Source of the DNA: Alkalisalibacterium limincola
GTDB taxonomy: Bacteria; Pseudomonadota; Gammaproteobacteria; Xanthomonadales; Xanthomonadaceae
DNA length: 64,000 nucleotides
Reading direction: 5' to 3'
Assembly (NCBI RefSeq): GCF_008017755.1
Contig: NZ_VRTS01000002.1
Location: 1-64,000 of the forward strand
Shown here: positions 15,630 through 25,445 of the stretch, piece by piece
Layout: each line of letters begins with the position of its first letter
Numbering within the stretch: position 1 is the stretch's first letter
The notes under the pieces: generated by a model
Told to the model about the DNA's origin: nothing
Database searches by the model: none
The model's input: only the letters and a program-made list of their open reading frames with translations
Program-made: the position numbers and the translations under genes

Positions 15630-17396
15630 TCAGAACGGGAAGAAGCGTGGAATCAGCCACACCGTCAGGAACAACAGGATGATGTTCAGCGGCGTGCCGA
15701 CCTTGACGAAATCCATGAAACGGTAGCCTCCGACGCTGTAGACCATGGTGTTGGTCTGGTATCCCACCGGCGTGGCGAAGGCGGTGGACGCGGCGAAGGT
15801 CACCGCGACCAGGAAGGGCTTCGGGTCCAGCCCCATGCCCACGGCGGTGGAGATCGCGATCGGTGCGAGCAGCACCGCCGCGGCGTTGTTGCTCATCATC
15901 GAGGTCAACACCAGGGTGATGAAATACAGCATTCCCAGCACGACGTGTGGACCCAGGCTGCCTACCGCGCGCAGCGTGCCTTCGGCGATCAGGCTCGCCG
16001 CACCGGTGTTCTGCATCGCGATGCCCAGCGGCAGGATGCCGGCCAGCAGGATGATGACCTTCCAGTCGATCGCCTCGTAGACCTCCTCGGTGTCCAGGCA
16101 GCGCAACAGCACCAGGGCCAGGCAGCCCAGGATCGCCGAGGCCACGATCGGCAGCAGGCCCAGGCCGGCCACCGCCACGACCGCGGCCATCACCCCGATC
16201 GCCATCCAGCCCTTGCGCTTCGACCCGGGGTCCTCTTCGCGCTCGCTCATCACCACGATATTGGTATTGCGGCGCAGCGACGGCATCTCCTCCTCGGGCG
16301 CGATCATCAGCAGGATGTCGCCGATGGTCAGGCGCACGTCCTTGAGCTTCTCGCGAAGCACCTGGCCGCGGCGGCTGATGGCCAGTACGGTGGCGTTGTA
16401 GTGCCAGTTGAACTCCAGCTCGGCCAGCGTGTGGCCGATCAGGCGCGAGCCCGGCGACACCATCACTTCCGCCAGCACCTGGTCGTCGTCGACGAACTGT
16501 TCGTCGCGCAGGTCGAACTCCGGCTCGAAGTCCAGCTTCAGGCGGTCCTTGAGGTCGGTGATCTTGCTCCAGTCGCCGCGAACCAACAGCACGTCGTCCA
16601 CTTCAAGCTTCTGCGCCCGCGGCGACCACGATTTCTCCTCGCCGCGCAGCAGTTCCAGCACGTAGATGCCATGCTTCTCGCCGAGCTTGGCCTCGGCGAC
16701 CGAGCGACCGATCAGCGGCGATTCGGGCAGCACCCGCAGCTCGGTGATGTACTTGCCCAGTTCGTAGGTGGCGGTGAGTTCCTCGCCACGGTGCTCTGGA
16801 AGGATCCAGCGACCCACCAGCATGATGTAGGCGATGCCCACGGCCATGCAGATCAGGCCCAGTCCGGCGAACTCGAACATCGTGAAGCCGTCGTAGCCCA
16901 TGTCGCGCGCGATCGCGTGCACCAGCAGGTTGGTCGAAGTGCCGATCAGCGTGCACACACCACCCATCTGGGCGGCATATGACATCGGGATGAGGACCTT
17001 GGAGGCGGAGAACTTGTTCGCCGCCGCCACCGCCAGCACGATCGGCAGGAAAACCGCCAGCGCCGCGGTGTTGTTGATGAAGGCCGACATGCCGCCGAGC
17101 ATCACCATCACCAGCAGGGTCAGCAGCCACGGTTGGCGGATGCGGGCCAGCAATCGCCCGATGGGCCGGAGTGCGCCGGTCTGCTGGAGGCCGGCGCTGA
17201 GCACGAACATCGCAGCCACGGTCACGGTGGCCTGGCTGGAGAAGCCGGTCAGCGCCTCGGCCGGGGTGACCAGCCCGAACACCATCACCGAGGCCAGCAC
17301 CAGCATCGCGACCACGTCCACGGGCAGCCGCTCGGTCGCGAACAGGACCACCGCTCCGACCAGGATCAGCAATGTGAGGATCAGCTCAAAGCCCAT
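15630..17396 (-). CDS. SLC13-family anion permease inside the sulfite dehydrogenase operon
   Basis: Encodes 588 residues. Membrane helices flank two TrkA_C domains (about 205-295 and 310-390). The family motifs are FINNTAALAVFLPIV, GTSTNLLVHAI, MMSNNAAAVLLAPIA and PVGYQTNTMVYSVGGY. Unlike the paralogue at 8533-10482 it has no acidic linker. It sits between the genes for the molybdenum and iron-sulfur subunits, 30 bp and 4 bp away, on the same strand. Since this family moves sulfate and related anions, a role in exporting the sulfate made from sulfite, or importing a sulfur substrate, is the natural inference. Confidence 0.85.
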   Translation of the reverse strand: MGFELILTLLILVGAVVLFATERLPVDVVAMLVLASVMVFGLVTPAEALTGFSSQATVTVAAMFVLSAGLQQTGALRPIGRLLARIRQPWLLTLLVMVMLGGMSAFINNTAALAVFLPIVLAVAAANKFSASKVLIPMSYAAQMGGVCTLIGTSTNLLVHAIARDMGYDGFTMFEFAGLGLICMAVGIAYIMLVGRWILPEHRGEELTATYELGKYITELRVLPESPLIGRSVAEAKLGEKHGIYVLELLRGEEKSWSPRAQKLEVDDVLLVRGDWSKITDLKDRLKLDFEPEFDLRDEQFVDDDQVLAEVMVSPGSRLIGHTLAELEFNWHYNATVLAISRRGQVLREKLKDVRLTIGDILLMIAPEEEMPSLRRNTNIVVMSEREEDPGSKRKGWMAIGVMAAVVAVAGLGLLPIVASAILGCLALVLLRCLDTEEVYEAIDWKVIILLAGILPLGIAMQNTGAASLIAEGTLRAVGSLGPHVVLGMLYFITLVLTSMMSNNAAAVLLAPIAISTAVGMGLDPKPFLVAVTFAASTAFATPVGYQTNTMVYSVGGYRFMDFVKVGTPLNIILLFLTVWLIPRFFPF

Positions 17397-17426
17397 CGGG
17401 CGGCGTCCAGTGCGTGCGTGCGGAGG

Positions 17427-20262
17427 TCATTGGCCGCCGGTCCGGCCGTTGCCCGACGGGGCGCCGGTCCGGCCCACCGGCAGCGGGGCAAACATCGGAG
17501 AGGGTACGGCATCGCGGGTGGCCGGCGACAGCGCGATGCGCAGGTCGAACCACGCCGCCTGCCCGGTCACGGGGTCGGCGTTGGCGTAGCGGCCATCCGG
17601 CGTCACGTCGGAGATCAGGTGGTTGAGCAGGAAGCCCTCGCGACCCTCGGGGGCGCCGGGGTCGAGCCGCCACGCGCCGCGACGCTTGCCGATCGCGTTC
17701 CAGGTCCACACCGTGTCCGGGTGCACGCTGGCGCTGGTCTTCACCGGCACCGTCATCGTGCCCAGGTGGCTGCGGATGTCGGCCATGCCGCCATCGGCCA
17801 CGCCGTACAGCGCAGCGGTGTCGGGGTGCACGAACAGCGTGTTCTTCGTGGCGATCTGCCGCAGCCAGGCGTTCTGCGAGCCCCAGGAGTGGTACATGAA
17901 CATCGGCCGCTGGGTGACCGCCGACAGCGGGAACGGATGGCTGGCGTCGCTGCCGGCCGATTGCGCGCCCTCGAAGGGTTCGTACCAGATCGGCAGCGGA
18001 TCGAAGTAGGTGGCCACGCGCTCGCGGTGCTCGTCGGGGGGCTGGTGCTCGCCATGCCCCTGTGCGGCCAGCCGGAACTTCTGCAAGGTCTCCGAATAGA
18101 GCTGCAGCACGATCGGTTCGGCCTTGCCGATGAAGCCCATGCCGGCCGACCAGTCCAGGTAGCTGCGGTTGGCCATCTTGAAATAGCGCGCGTCCTCCGG
18201 GACCTCCTGGCGCCAGAAACTGCCGTTGGCGATGTAGCGCGCCAGCTGCTCCGGGTTGGGCGCGCCCTTGCCGTGTTCGCTGCCGTTGCCGCGCCAGCCG
18301 GCCAGCAGGCCGACGCCGGGGGGCGCGCTCGTGGCGCTGGATGTAGTCGGCGAAGTCGGCGTAGCGCGGGCTGCCGTCGGCGTTGACCAGGCCGGGCAGG
18401 CCCAGCCGCGCGCCGAGCTCGATCAGCACCGACTGGAACGGGCGCACGTCGCGCTCCGGGTCGTCGGCGCGGGTGTCGAGCACCGGGTGGCGGATGCCGT
18501 CCGCGGCGCCGTCGGCATCGGAGATCGGCCGGTCCAGCAGGCTGATGCAGTCGTGGCGCTCCAGGTAGGTGGTGTCGGGCAGCACGAGGTCGGCGTAGGC
18601 CACCATCTCCGAGGCGTAGGCGTCGGAGTAGATGATGTGCGGGATGCGGTACTCGCCGGCCTCGTCGCGGTCGGTCAGCCACTGCATCGTCTGCCGGGTG
18701 TTCATCGCCGAGTTCCAGCTCATGTTGGCCATGAACATCAGCACGGTATCGATCTTGTACGGGTCGCCCGCCCAGGCGTTTCGGATCAGCGTGTGCATCA
18801 TGCCGTGCGCGGCCAGCGGGTAGGCCCAGGAATAGGCGTGGTCGATGCGTTGCGGTTGCCCGTCGGCATCGACCAGCAAGTCCTCGGGACCATGCACGAA
18901 GCCCAGCGGCGCGGCATCCAGCGTGCCGTCCTCGCGGCGCGTGCGCCCGGGGCGGTTCGCCGGCGGCACCGGGCGCGGGAACGGCGGCTGGAAGCGGAAG
19001 CTGCCCGGCGCGTCGACCGCACCCAGCAGCAGCTGCAGCAGGTGCAGCGCGCGGCAGGTGTGGAAGCCGTTGGAGTGCGCGGAGATGCCGCGCATCGCGT
19101 GGAAGCTGACCGGCCGACCGATCATCTCCTCGTGGCGCTGGCCGTGGGCGTCGGTCCAGGCGATCGGCAGACGCAGGTCCGAGTCGAACGCGGCCGCGGC
19201 GATCTCGCGGGCCAGCCGGCGGATCGTGTCGGCATCGACGCCACAGCGTTTGGCCACCGCATCCGGCGAGTACCGCGGGTCGAGGTAGCGTTCGGCGACC
19301 AGCTGGAACGCGGGCACCGCGCGGCGGCCATCGGGCAGCGTCACCTCGCCGACCACCGTGGGCGACAGCCCGGTGCCCTCGGCCGGCAGTGCGGTGGCAC
19401 GCTCGCGGTCCCAGCACAGCGCTCGACCCTGCTCGTCACGTGCGAACAATCCGTCGTCGGCGCCACCGGGATTGCGCAGCACCAGCCAGTGCGCGTTGGT
19501 GAAGCGCACCAGGTAGTCCAGGTCGATGCGGTCGGCGTGCAGCAGTTCGTGGATCAGCGCGAAGGCCAGCAGCCCGTCGCTGCCGGGGCGGATGCCGATC
19601 CACTCGTCCGCGATGGCGCCGTAACCGCTGCGCACCGGGTTGATCGCGACGACCTTCGCGCCGCGCCCCTTCAGCTTGCCCAGGCCCAGCTTGATCGGGT
19701 TGGAGTCGTGGTCCTCGGCCACGCCCCACAGCACCAGGTAGCGGCTGTGGTCCCAGTCGGGCTCGCCGAACTCCCAGAAGCTGCCGCCCAGCGTGTACAG
19801 CCCGCCGGCGGCCATGTTCACGCTGCAAAAGCCGCCGTGCGCGGCGTAGTTCACCGTGCCGAACTGCTGCGCCCACCAGCCGGTCAGTGCCTGGGACTGA
19901 TCGCGGCCGGTGAAGAAGGCCAGTTCGTTGGGGTCGCGCTCGCGCACGTCCCCCAGCCACTTCGTGGCCAGCGCCAGCGCCTCGTCCCATTCGATCTCGC
20001 GGAACTCGCCGCTGCCGCGCTCGCCGACGCGCAGCAGCGGCTTGCTCAGCCGGGCCGGCGAATAGTGCTGCATGATCCCGGCCGATCCCTTCGCGCACAG
20101 CACGCCGCGGTTGACCGGGTGGTCGGGGTTGCCCTGGATGTAGCGCAGGCGCCCGTCGCGCAGCCACACCTTGATGCCGCAGCGGCAGGCGCACATGTAG
20201 CAGGTGGTCGTCTCCACCCGGTCGCCGGGGCTGGGTGAGGTGTCGAGGTGGTCGTGGGGCAT
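17427..20262 (-). CDS. soeA: molybdopterin oxidoreductase, SoeA-like sulfite dehydrogenase subunit, frame-broken
   Basis: Catalytic subunit of about 944 residues in the DMSO-reductase superfamily. C21, C24, C28 and C56 (TTTCYMCACRCGI ... GVLCAKGS) bind a 4Fe-4S cluster. Features such as QALTGWWAQQFGTVNYAAHG, GGFCSVNMAAGG and GVAEDHDSNPIK match what I recall of cytoplasmic SoeA sulfite dehydrogenases rather than Tat-exported DmsA or PsrA. Consistent with that, there is no Tat signal. It would oxidise sulfite to sulfate and reduce quinone through the B and C subunits. One extra G in the six-G run at 18318-18323 breaks the frame; with five, the sequence reads ERAPGVGLLAGW and continues to 17427. 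Substrate remains inference; thiosulfate or polysulfide are alternatives. Confidence 0.75.
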
Positions 20263-20372
20263 GGGCGAAGTGTGCCTTGACCCAAGGGCCGTGTCGCGCC
20301 CGCAACGCTGTGTCGCGCATGCCGGGATCGCGCACCCGGGCGGTTGCGGAGTAAATTTGCGTTCCCCCCGAC

Positions 20373-20861
20373 ATGCCACGATGGAATATCCGCATGCGCC
20401 TCCCCCGCGCCGGCCTGGCCCCGCTGCTGCTCTCGGCCAGCCTCCTCCTTTCCTCCACCCCGGCTTCGGCAGGCGTCGAGCTGGGCGTGGCCTACGTCGA
20501 CGAGATCGAAGGCCAGTCGACCCACGCACTGACCGTGAGCTACCTGACCGGGGGTACCCACCCCTGGGAATTCATGGCCGGCCACATCCAGGCGCGCAGC
20601 CGCTACAGCCCGGTGTACTCGCCGCATGTGGCCTTCGTTGCGCTCGGCAAGCGACTCACCTGGCAGGGCTGGTTCGTGCAGGGCGGCATCGCCTGGACGG
20701 ATTCCGACACCGAGGTGCTGTCGAGGAAGTGGCAGTTCATGACCGGCGGTGGCTACCGCTTCAATGCGCGCTGGTCGCTGTCGCTGCGCCACCTGTCGAA
20801 CGCCAACACCGGCGGCCGCAACCGTGGCGAGAACCTGCTGCTGCTGCAGTACGGGTTCTAA
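20373..20861 (+). CDS. pagL: PagL-like lipid A 3-O-deacylase
   Basis: Outer-membrane enzyme that removes the 3-position acyl chain from lipid A. The 162-residue protein has a signal peptide (…LLLSSTPASA) and then the strands of an eight-stranded barrel ending in an aromatic residue (LLLLQYGF). The catalytic triad H140, S142, E153 is seen in RHLSNANTGGRNRGEN, with the spacing of Pseudomonas PagL. MRL at codon 8 is an alternative start. Divergent from soeA and followed closely by a WYL regulator, which has no obvious link to it. Confidence 0.85.
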   Translation: MPRWNIRMRLPRAGLAPLLLSASLLLSSTPASAGVELGVAYVDEIEGQSTHALTVSYLTGGTHPWEFMAGHIQARSRYSPVYSPHVAFVALGKRLTWQGWFVQGGIAWTDSDTEVLSRKWQFMTGGGYRFNARWSLSLRHLSNANTGGRNRGENLLLLQYGF

Positions 20862-20915
20862 GCGCGCCCGGCAGGGCCTAGACTCGGGGCCGGCAGCCCC
20901 TGCATCGAGCCCGCA

Positions 20916-21888
20916 ATGGACCGTTACGAACGCATCCTCGCCATCCACCGCCGGCTGAAGTCGTCACGCTACCCGGTGCCGATCCGCAGCCTGATGGACG
21001 AACTGGGCTGCTCGCGCGCCACGCTGTACCGAGATATCGCCTTCCTGCGCGACGCGCTGGGGGGCGCCGATCGGCTCGGAAGGCGACGGGGCGGCGGCGA
21101 TCCGCTACGAGGTGGCCGACGGCGAGCGCTTCGAGCTGCCCGGCCTGTGGCTGAGTTCGGACGAGCTGCATGCGCTGCTGGCCGCGCACCAGTTGTTCGA
21201 GTCGACCGGCTCGGGCGTGCTGTCGAGCGCGCTGGCGCCGCTCAAGGGCCGCATTGACGCGCTGCTGTCGCAGCAGGCCGGCGGCAAGCGCTGGCCGGTG
21301 GAGCGGGTGCGGGTGATCTCCAGCGGAAGCCGCCGCATCGACGAGCACGCGTTCAAGATCGCCGCAACCGCGGTGCTAGACCGCCGCCAGCTGGGCTTCG
21401 ACTACCTCGCGCGCTCGACCAACGAACGCACCCACCGTCGCGTCTCGCCGCAGCGCATGACCCACTACCGCGACAACTGGTACATCGACGCCTGGGACCA
21501 CGACCGCGAGGCCCTGCGCAGCTTCGCCGTGGACCGCATCGCCTCGGCCCGAGTGCTGGAGGAGGCCGCACGCGACCTGCCCGATGCCGAACTCAACCAG
21601 CACCTGGCGTCGAGCTACGGCATTTTTTCCGGTGCGCCCAAGGCCTGGGCCACGATCCGCTTCTCGCCCAAGGCCGCGCGCTGGGTGGCCGACGAGCACT
21701 GGCACTCCAAGCAGGAGGGCCGCTTCCTGCCCGATGGCCGCTACGAGCTCAAGGTGCCCTACAGCCACGCCCGCGAGCTGCTGATGGACGTGCTGCGCTA
21801 TGGCGCGGACGCGGAGATCGTCGAGCCGGAGTCGCTGCGCCAGCAGGCACGTACGCTGCTGCAACTGGCGCTGTCGGCGTATGACTGA
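20916..21888 (+). CDS. WYL-domain transcriptional regulator (YafY type), frame-broken
   Basis: About 323 residues once corrected. The N-terminal winged helix (YERILAIHRRLKSSRYPVPIRSLMDELGCSRATLYRDI split over residues 4-41) binds DNA. A WYL domain follows (about 140-230: DYLARSTNERTHRRVSPQ, then HYRDNWYIDAWDH), where these regulators sense a ligand, and a C-terminal WCX dimerisation extension completes it. One G too many in the six-G run at 21059-21064 shifts the frame; with five the text reads DALGAPIGSE, the usual linker. It overlaps the patatin gene by 8 bases, so the two form an operon. Target unknown. Confidence 0.82.
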
Positions 21889-22827
21889 CCCGGTCCTGCC
21901 GCTGGCGGACACCGGGGGCGACCGCATCGTCGGACCCAAGGTGGCGCTGGTGCTGGGTGCGGGAGGTGCGCGCGGCCTGGCGCACATCGGCGTGCTGGAG
22001 GTGCTCGGCGAGCGCGGTTACCACGTGAGTGCGCTGGTCGGTTCATCGATGGGCGCGCTTGTGGGTGGCATCTTCGCCGCCGGTCACCTGCACGAGTACC
22101 GTGAGTGGTCGCTGGCGCTCGACCGCGGCAGCGTGATCCGGCTGGTCGACTTCGTCTTCGGCCACCCCGGGCTGATCAAGGGCGAACGCGTGATCGGCGC
22201 GCTGCGCGAGCTGGTCGGCGAGCACCTGATCGAGGAGCTGCCGATTCCCTACACCGCCGTGGCCACCGACCTGGGCAGCCAGCGCCAGGTCTGGCTGAGT
22301 CGGGGCAAGCTGTTCGACGCGATCCGCGCCTCGATCGCGATCCCGATGCTGCTTACGCCACATCGCATCCACGGGCGCGACCTGGTGGACGGAGGCCTGC
22401 TCGCGCCGTGCCGATGGCGGCCACCCGCCAGGCCTTTGCCGACCTGGTCATGGCGGTCGACGTGAATGCGCGACCGAGGCATGCGCGTCACGAGCAACCC
22501 GTCACCGAAGACGACGCCGAGCCCGACGCCCCGGCCGAAGGCATGCGGGCGCGCGTGGCGGGGCTGTTCGAGGCGCTTGTGGACTGGCGCGCCAAGCCCG
22601 AGGAAACAGGCCCGCCGGCACCGGGCCTGGTCAGCCAGATGTCGCGCTCGCTCGATGCGATGCAGGGCCAGCTCTCGCGCGTGCAGCTGGCGATGGATCC
22701 GCCCGACATCCTGGTCAAGGTGCCGCGCGACAGCTGCGAGTTCCACGAGTTCTGGCGCACCGCGCACATGATCGAGGCTGGACGGCAGGCGGCGACGCGC
22801 GCCATCGACGCCTGGGAAGCGCGCTAG
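21881..22827 (+). CDS. patatin-like phospholipase, frame-broken
   Basis: Serine lipid acyl hydrolase of about 315 residues. The oxyanion motif LGAGGARGLAHIGVL, the nucleophile GSSMG, and the catalytic aspartate in DLVDGG are all present. The last is followed by LLAP, PMAATRQAF and MAVDVNA after a frame repair near 22405-22411, where one base is missing. No signal peptide, so it acts on internal membrane lipids; it resembles the RssA group. The start ATG lies within the end of the WYL regulator gene, which probably shares its transcript. Confidence 0.85.
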
Positions 22828-22916
22828 CCGTGCGGTGGCCCTCGTTTCCAGGGCGTCTCAGTCCGTGAGAAGCGGCCCCGGCAGCATCGACTCCATCGAA
22901 CCCGAGGAGTCCCGCC

Positions 22917-23330
22917 ATGCCCCGCCTGCGCCCCGACCCTGAATTCCTGAGCCTTGAGCAGCGCCTGACCCGCGCCCTGGTGCAATGCCTGCTGGTGGGC
23001 CTCGCCCTGTGCCTGCTGTTCCCCGCCGCCCGCGGCCACAGCGTCCTGCTGGGCTGGATGCCGCTGTGGCTGGTCGGTGCGCCGGCCTTCTCGCTGCTGG
23101 TGCTCAAGCGCCACGCGCTGTTTTCGACGCGCGACCCGGACCCCGGACCTCGTCCCCGGGGCCGGTCGCCGCCGTCATTTCGTCCGCGGGCAGGCACGGC
23201 GGGTGCGCCGCGCGATCGGCGGGGCCGGCGTCCGCCCGCTGCGTGTCAGTCGCGGCTCCCCAGCCGCTTGCGCTCCATGCGCCGCAGGAACTCGTCCATG
23301 ATCCGCCGGTACAGGTCCTCGCCCAGGTAG
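22917..23330 (+). CDS. small membrane protein of unknown function
   Basis: Residues 1-75 look like a real protein: MPRLRPDPEFLSLEQRLTRA leads into two hydrophobic helices (LVQCLLVGLALCLLFPA and LGWMPLWLVGAPAFSLLVL). A good GGAG lies 8 nt before the ATG. From about residue 80 the sequence is only arginine- and proline-rich and the last 85 bases run antisense over the RimK-like gene, so the true end is probably near 23150-23240, either through a frame error or a misread stop. I recognise no family. Confidence 0.45.
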   Translation: MPRLRPDPEFLSLEQRLTRALVQCLLVGLALCLLFPAARGHSVLLGWMPLWLVGAPAFSLLVLKRHALFSTRDPDPGPRPRGRSPPSFRPRAGTAGAPRDRRGRRPPAACQSRLPSRLRSMRRRNSSMIRRYRSSPR

Positions 23331-24721
23331 GCGTCCTCCACCCCGGCGTCGATGCTGGGGTTGTCGTTGACCTCGATGACGGCCACCCGGTCATCCGTGG
23401 CCTTGATGTCGACGCCGTAGAGGCCGTCGCCGATCACCGCGGTGGCCTTGACGGCCAGCTTCACCACCTCGGCAGGCGCGTCGCGCACCGGCAGCGTGCG
23501 GAAGCCGCCTGATTTCGCGGTGCCCTTGGCGCCATGGTCGTAGATCTGCCAGTGCCCGCGCGACATGAAGTACTGGCAGGCGTACAGCGGCTGCCCGGCC
23601 AGCACGCCGATGCGCCAGTCGAACTCGGTGTACATGTATTCCTGCGCCAGCAGCAGTGCGGTGTGCTCGAACAGCTTGGCCGCCGCTGATTTCAGCTCTT
23701 CCGGCGTGGACACCTTGGAGATGCCCCGCGAGAAGCTGCCGTCGGGGATCTTGAGCACGATCGGGAAGCCCAGGACGTCCGGCAATGCGGCCAGCTTCTG
23801 CGCATCGTCGCGGAACACCACCTCGGTGCGCGGCGTCGGCAGCTTCTTCGACGCCAGCAGGTCGTTGAGGTAGATCTTGTTGGTGCAGCGCAGGATCGAG
23901 GTCGGGTCGTCGATGACCACCATGTCCTCGCGCTCGGCGCGGTGGGCGAAGCGGTAGGTGTGGTGGTCGAGCGCGGTGGTCTCGCGGATGAACAGGCCGT
24001 CGTATTCGGCCAGCCGTGCGAAATCGTTGCGGCCGATCGGGTCGACCTCGATGTCGAGCGACTTGCCGGCTTCGATGAAGTGCCTGAGCGCCTTCGGGTT
24101 GGACGGCGGCATCGGCTCGGCCGGGTCCTGCAGCATCGCGATGTCGTAGCGGTACTTGCGCTTGGCGCGCGGCTTGCGCCAGATCCTGCGGCTGAAGCTG
24201 TCGAGCGCGGCGGCGAACAGGTCTTCCTGTGCCTCGTTGAGCGTGTTCAACCCGGCCGGCTTCACCGCGCTGATCTGCCACACCTTCTGCCGGGTGAACT
24301 CCAGCTTCAGGATCGGGCAGGGGAAGGCCTCGAACACCTGTCGCGCCAGGTCGGCCAGCGGCGCGTGCCGGGTCTGGCCGAAGAACACGGTGGCGGCGAA
24401 TTCGCTGGTGTCGCCGCCGGGCAGGTGACGGTCGAGCTTCTGGTTGAGGTCTTCGATGTCGATGCCGTACAGCGAGCGGCGGCGCAGGTCGTTGATCGTG
24501 CGCACCGACGGGATGACCTTGTGCCCGCGCGCCTCGGCCAGCAGCGAGACGTAGTAGCCGATGCCGAGGTAGCGGTAGCTGCGGCACAGGTTGATGACCT
24601 GGGCGCGCTCGCCGTCCACCAGCGGGCGCTTGAGGTAGTCGGTGGCGCTGATGACATTGTCCGAGGGGTAGTAGGCACCCCAGTCGGCGGGCTTCTCGAC
24701 AACGATCAACAGGCGACTCAT
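23246..24721 (-). CDS. RimK-like ATP-grasp ligase with RLAN domain
   Basis: Encodes 491 residues: an N-terminal RLAN domain (about 1-165; MSRLLIVVEKPADWGAYYPSD, VINLCRSYRYLGIGYYVSLL) and a C-terminal ATP-grasp domain (about 280-480). The latter has KIPDGSFSRGISKV, QEYMYTEFDWRIGVL, YGVDIKATDDRVAVIEVNDNPSIDAG, where the acidic and asparagine residues bind magnesium-ATP. Relatives add amino acids (often glutamate) to a peptide or protein C-terminus; the target here is unknown. A GNAT gene lies divergent upstream, a pairing common for RLAN proteins. Confidence 0.85.
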   Translation of the reverse strand: MSRLLIVVEKPADWGAYYPSDNVISATDYLKRPLVDGERAQVINLCRSYRYLGIGYYVSLLAEARGHKVIPSVRTINDLRRRSLYGIDIEDLNQKLDRHLPGGDTSEFAATVFFGQTRHAPLADLARQVFEAFPCPILKLEFTRQKVWQISAVKPAGLNTLNEAQEDLFAAALDSFSRRIWRKPRAKRKYRYDIAMLQDPAEPMPPSNPKALRHFIEAGKSLDIEVDPIGRNDFARLAEYDGLFIRETTALDHHTYRFAHRAEREDMVVIDDPTSILRCTNKIYLNDLLASKKLPTPRTEVVFRDDAQKLAALPDVLGFPIVLKIPDGSFSRGISKVSTPEELKSAAAKLFEHTALLLAQEYMYTEFDWRIGVLAGQPLYACQYFMSRGHWQIYDHGAKGTAKSGGFRTLPVRDAPAEVVKLAVKATAVIGDGLYGVDIKATDDRVAVIEVNDNPSIDAGVEDAYLGEDLYRRIMDEFLRRMERKRLGSRD

Positions 24722-24893
24722 TCAGGGGCTCCTTGGCTGGCGAAAGTCTGACAGGTTCGCGGCGCTGCGGAAGGGGGGTGCTGGGGGCGGTTGCCGCGCG
24801 TTTAGCTGCGCATTGCCGGTGCGGGCCCGACCGGGATGGCGTTCCCGGCAGGGGCTGTCGCCCCACGTGCCCGTTGGCGCATCATCCGGCTGC

Positions 24894-25363
24894 ATGGAAC
24901 CGACCGACCCCTGCTGCGCGACGCCGTGGCCGACGACCTGCCTGCGCTCGTGGCGCTGGAGTCGACCTTCCCCGGCGATCGCCTCAGTGCGCGCCAATAC
25001 CGCCACCACCTGCGCAGCCCGCGCGCACGGCTGCGAGTGGCGGTGTCGGAAGGTCGGGTGGTCGGCGCCAGCCTGCTGCTGACCCGCTCGGGCAGTCGCC
25101 GGGCCCGGCTGTATTCCATCGTCGTCGACCCGGCCTGCCGTGGGCGCGGCCTGGGTCGGGTCCTTCTGGAAGACGCCCTGGTACAGGCGGGTCGGGCGGG
25201 CTGCGGGCGGCTCGGGCTGGAGGTGCGCGCCGACAACAGCGGGGCGCTCGCGCTTTACCGCGGGCTGGGCTTCACCGAGCAGCAACGCCTTCCCGCCTAT
25301 TACGACGACGGGATGGACGGCCTGCGGCTGGACAAGGCCACGGACCCGGACGGCATGCCTTAA
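24894..25363 (+). CDS. GNAT family N-acetyltransferase
   Basis: Acetyl-CoA-dependent acetyltransferase, close to RimI-type enzymes. The acetyl-CoA loop RGRGLGRVLL is preceded by LYSIVVDPACR, and the late strand shows LEVRADNSGALALYRGLGF. In the given frame the only upstream ATG is at 24836 (175 residues) with an unconvincing N-terminus. If one C is missing from the run at 24909-24911, ATG 24894 gives MEPTDP followed by LLRDAVADDLPALV, a typical GNAT start of about 156 residues; I take this reading, with caution. Many RimK/RLAN partners carry a C39 peptidase domain after the GNAT; this one does not. Confidence 0.75.
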
Positions 25364-25445
25364 GTCACGGGCTGGGGCAGGCCCGGGCATGGTAGTTTCC
25401 GGGGGCTGTGCGGCCCGGCAGCCGATCCGCCACCTGGAGAACCCG

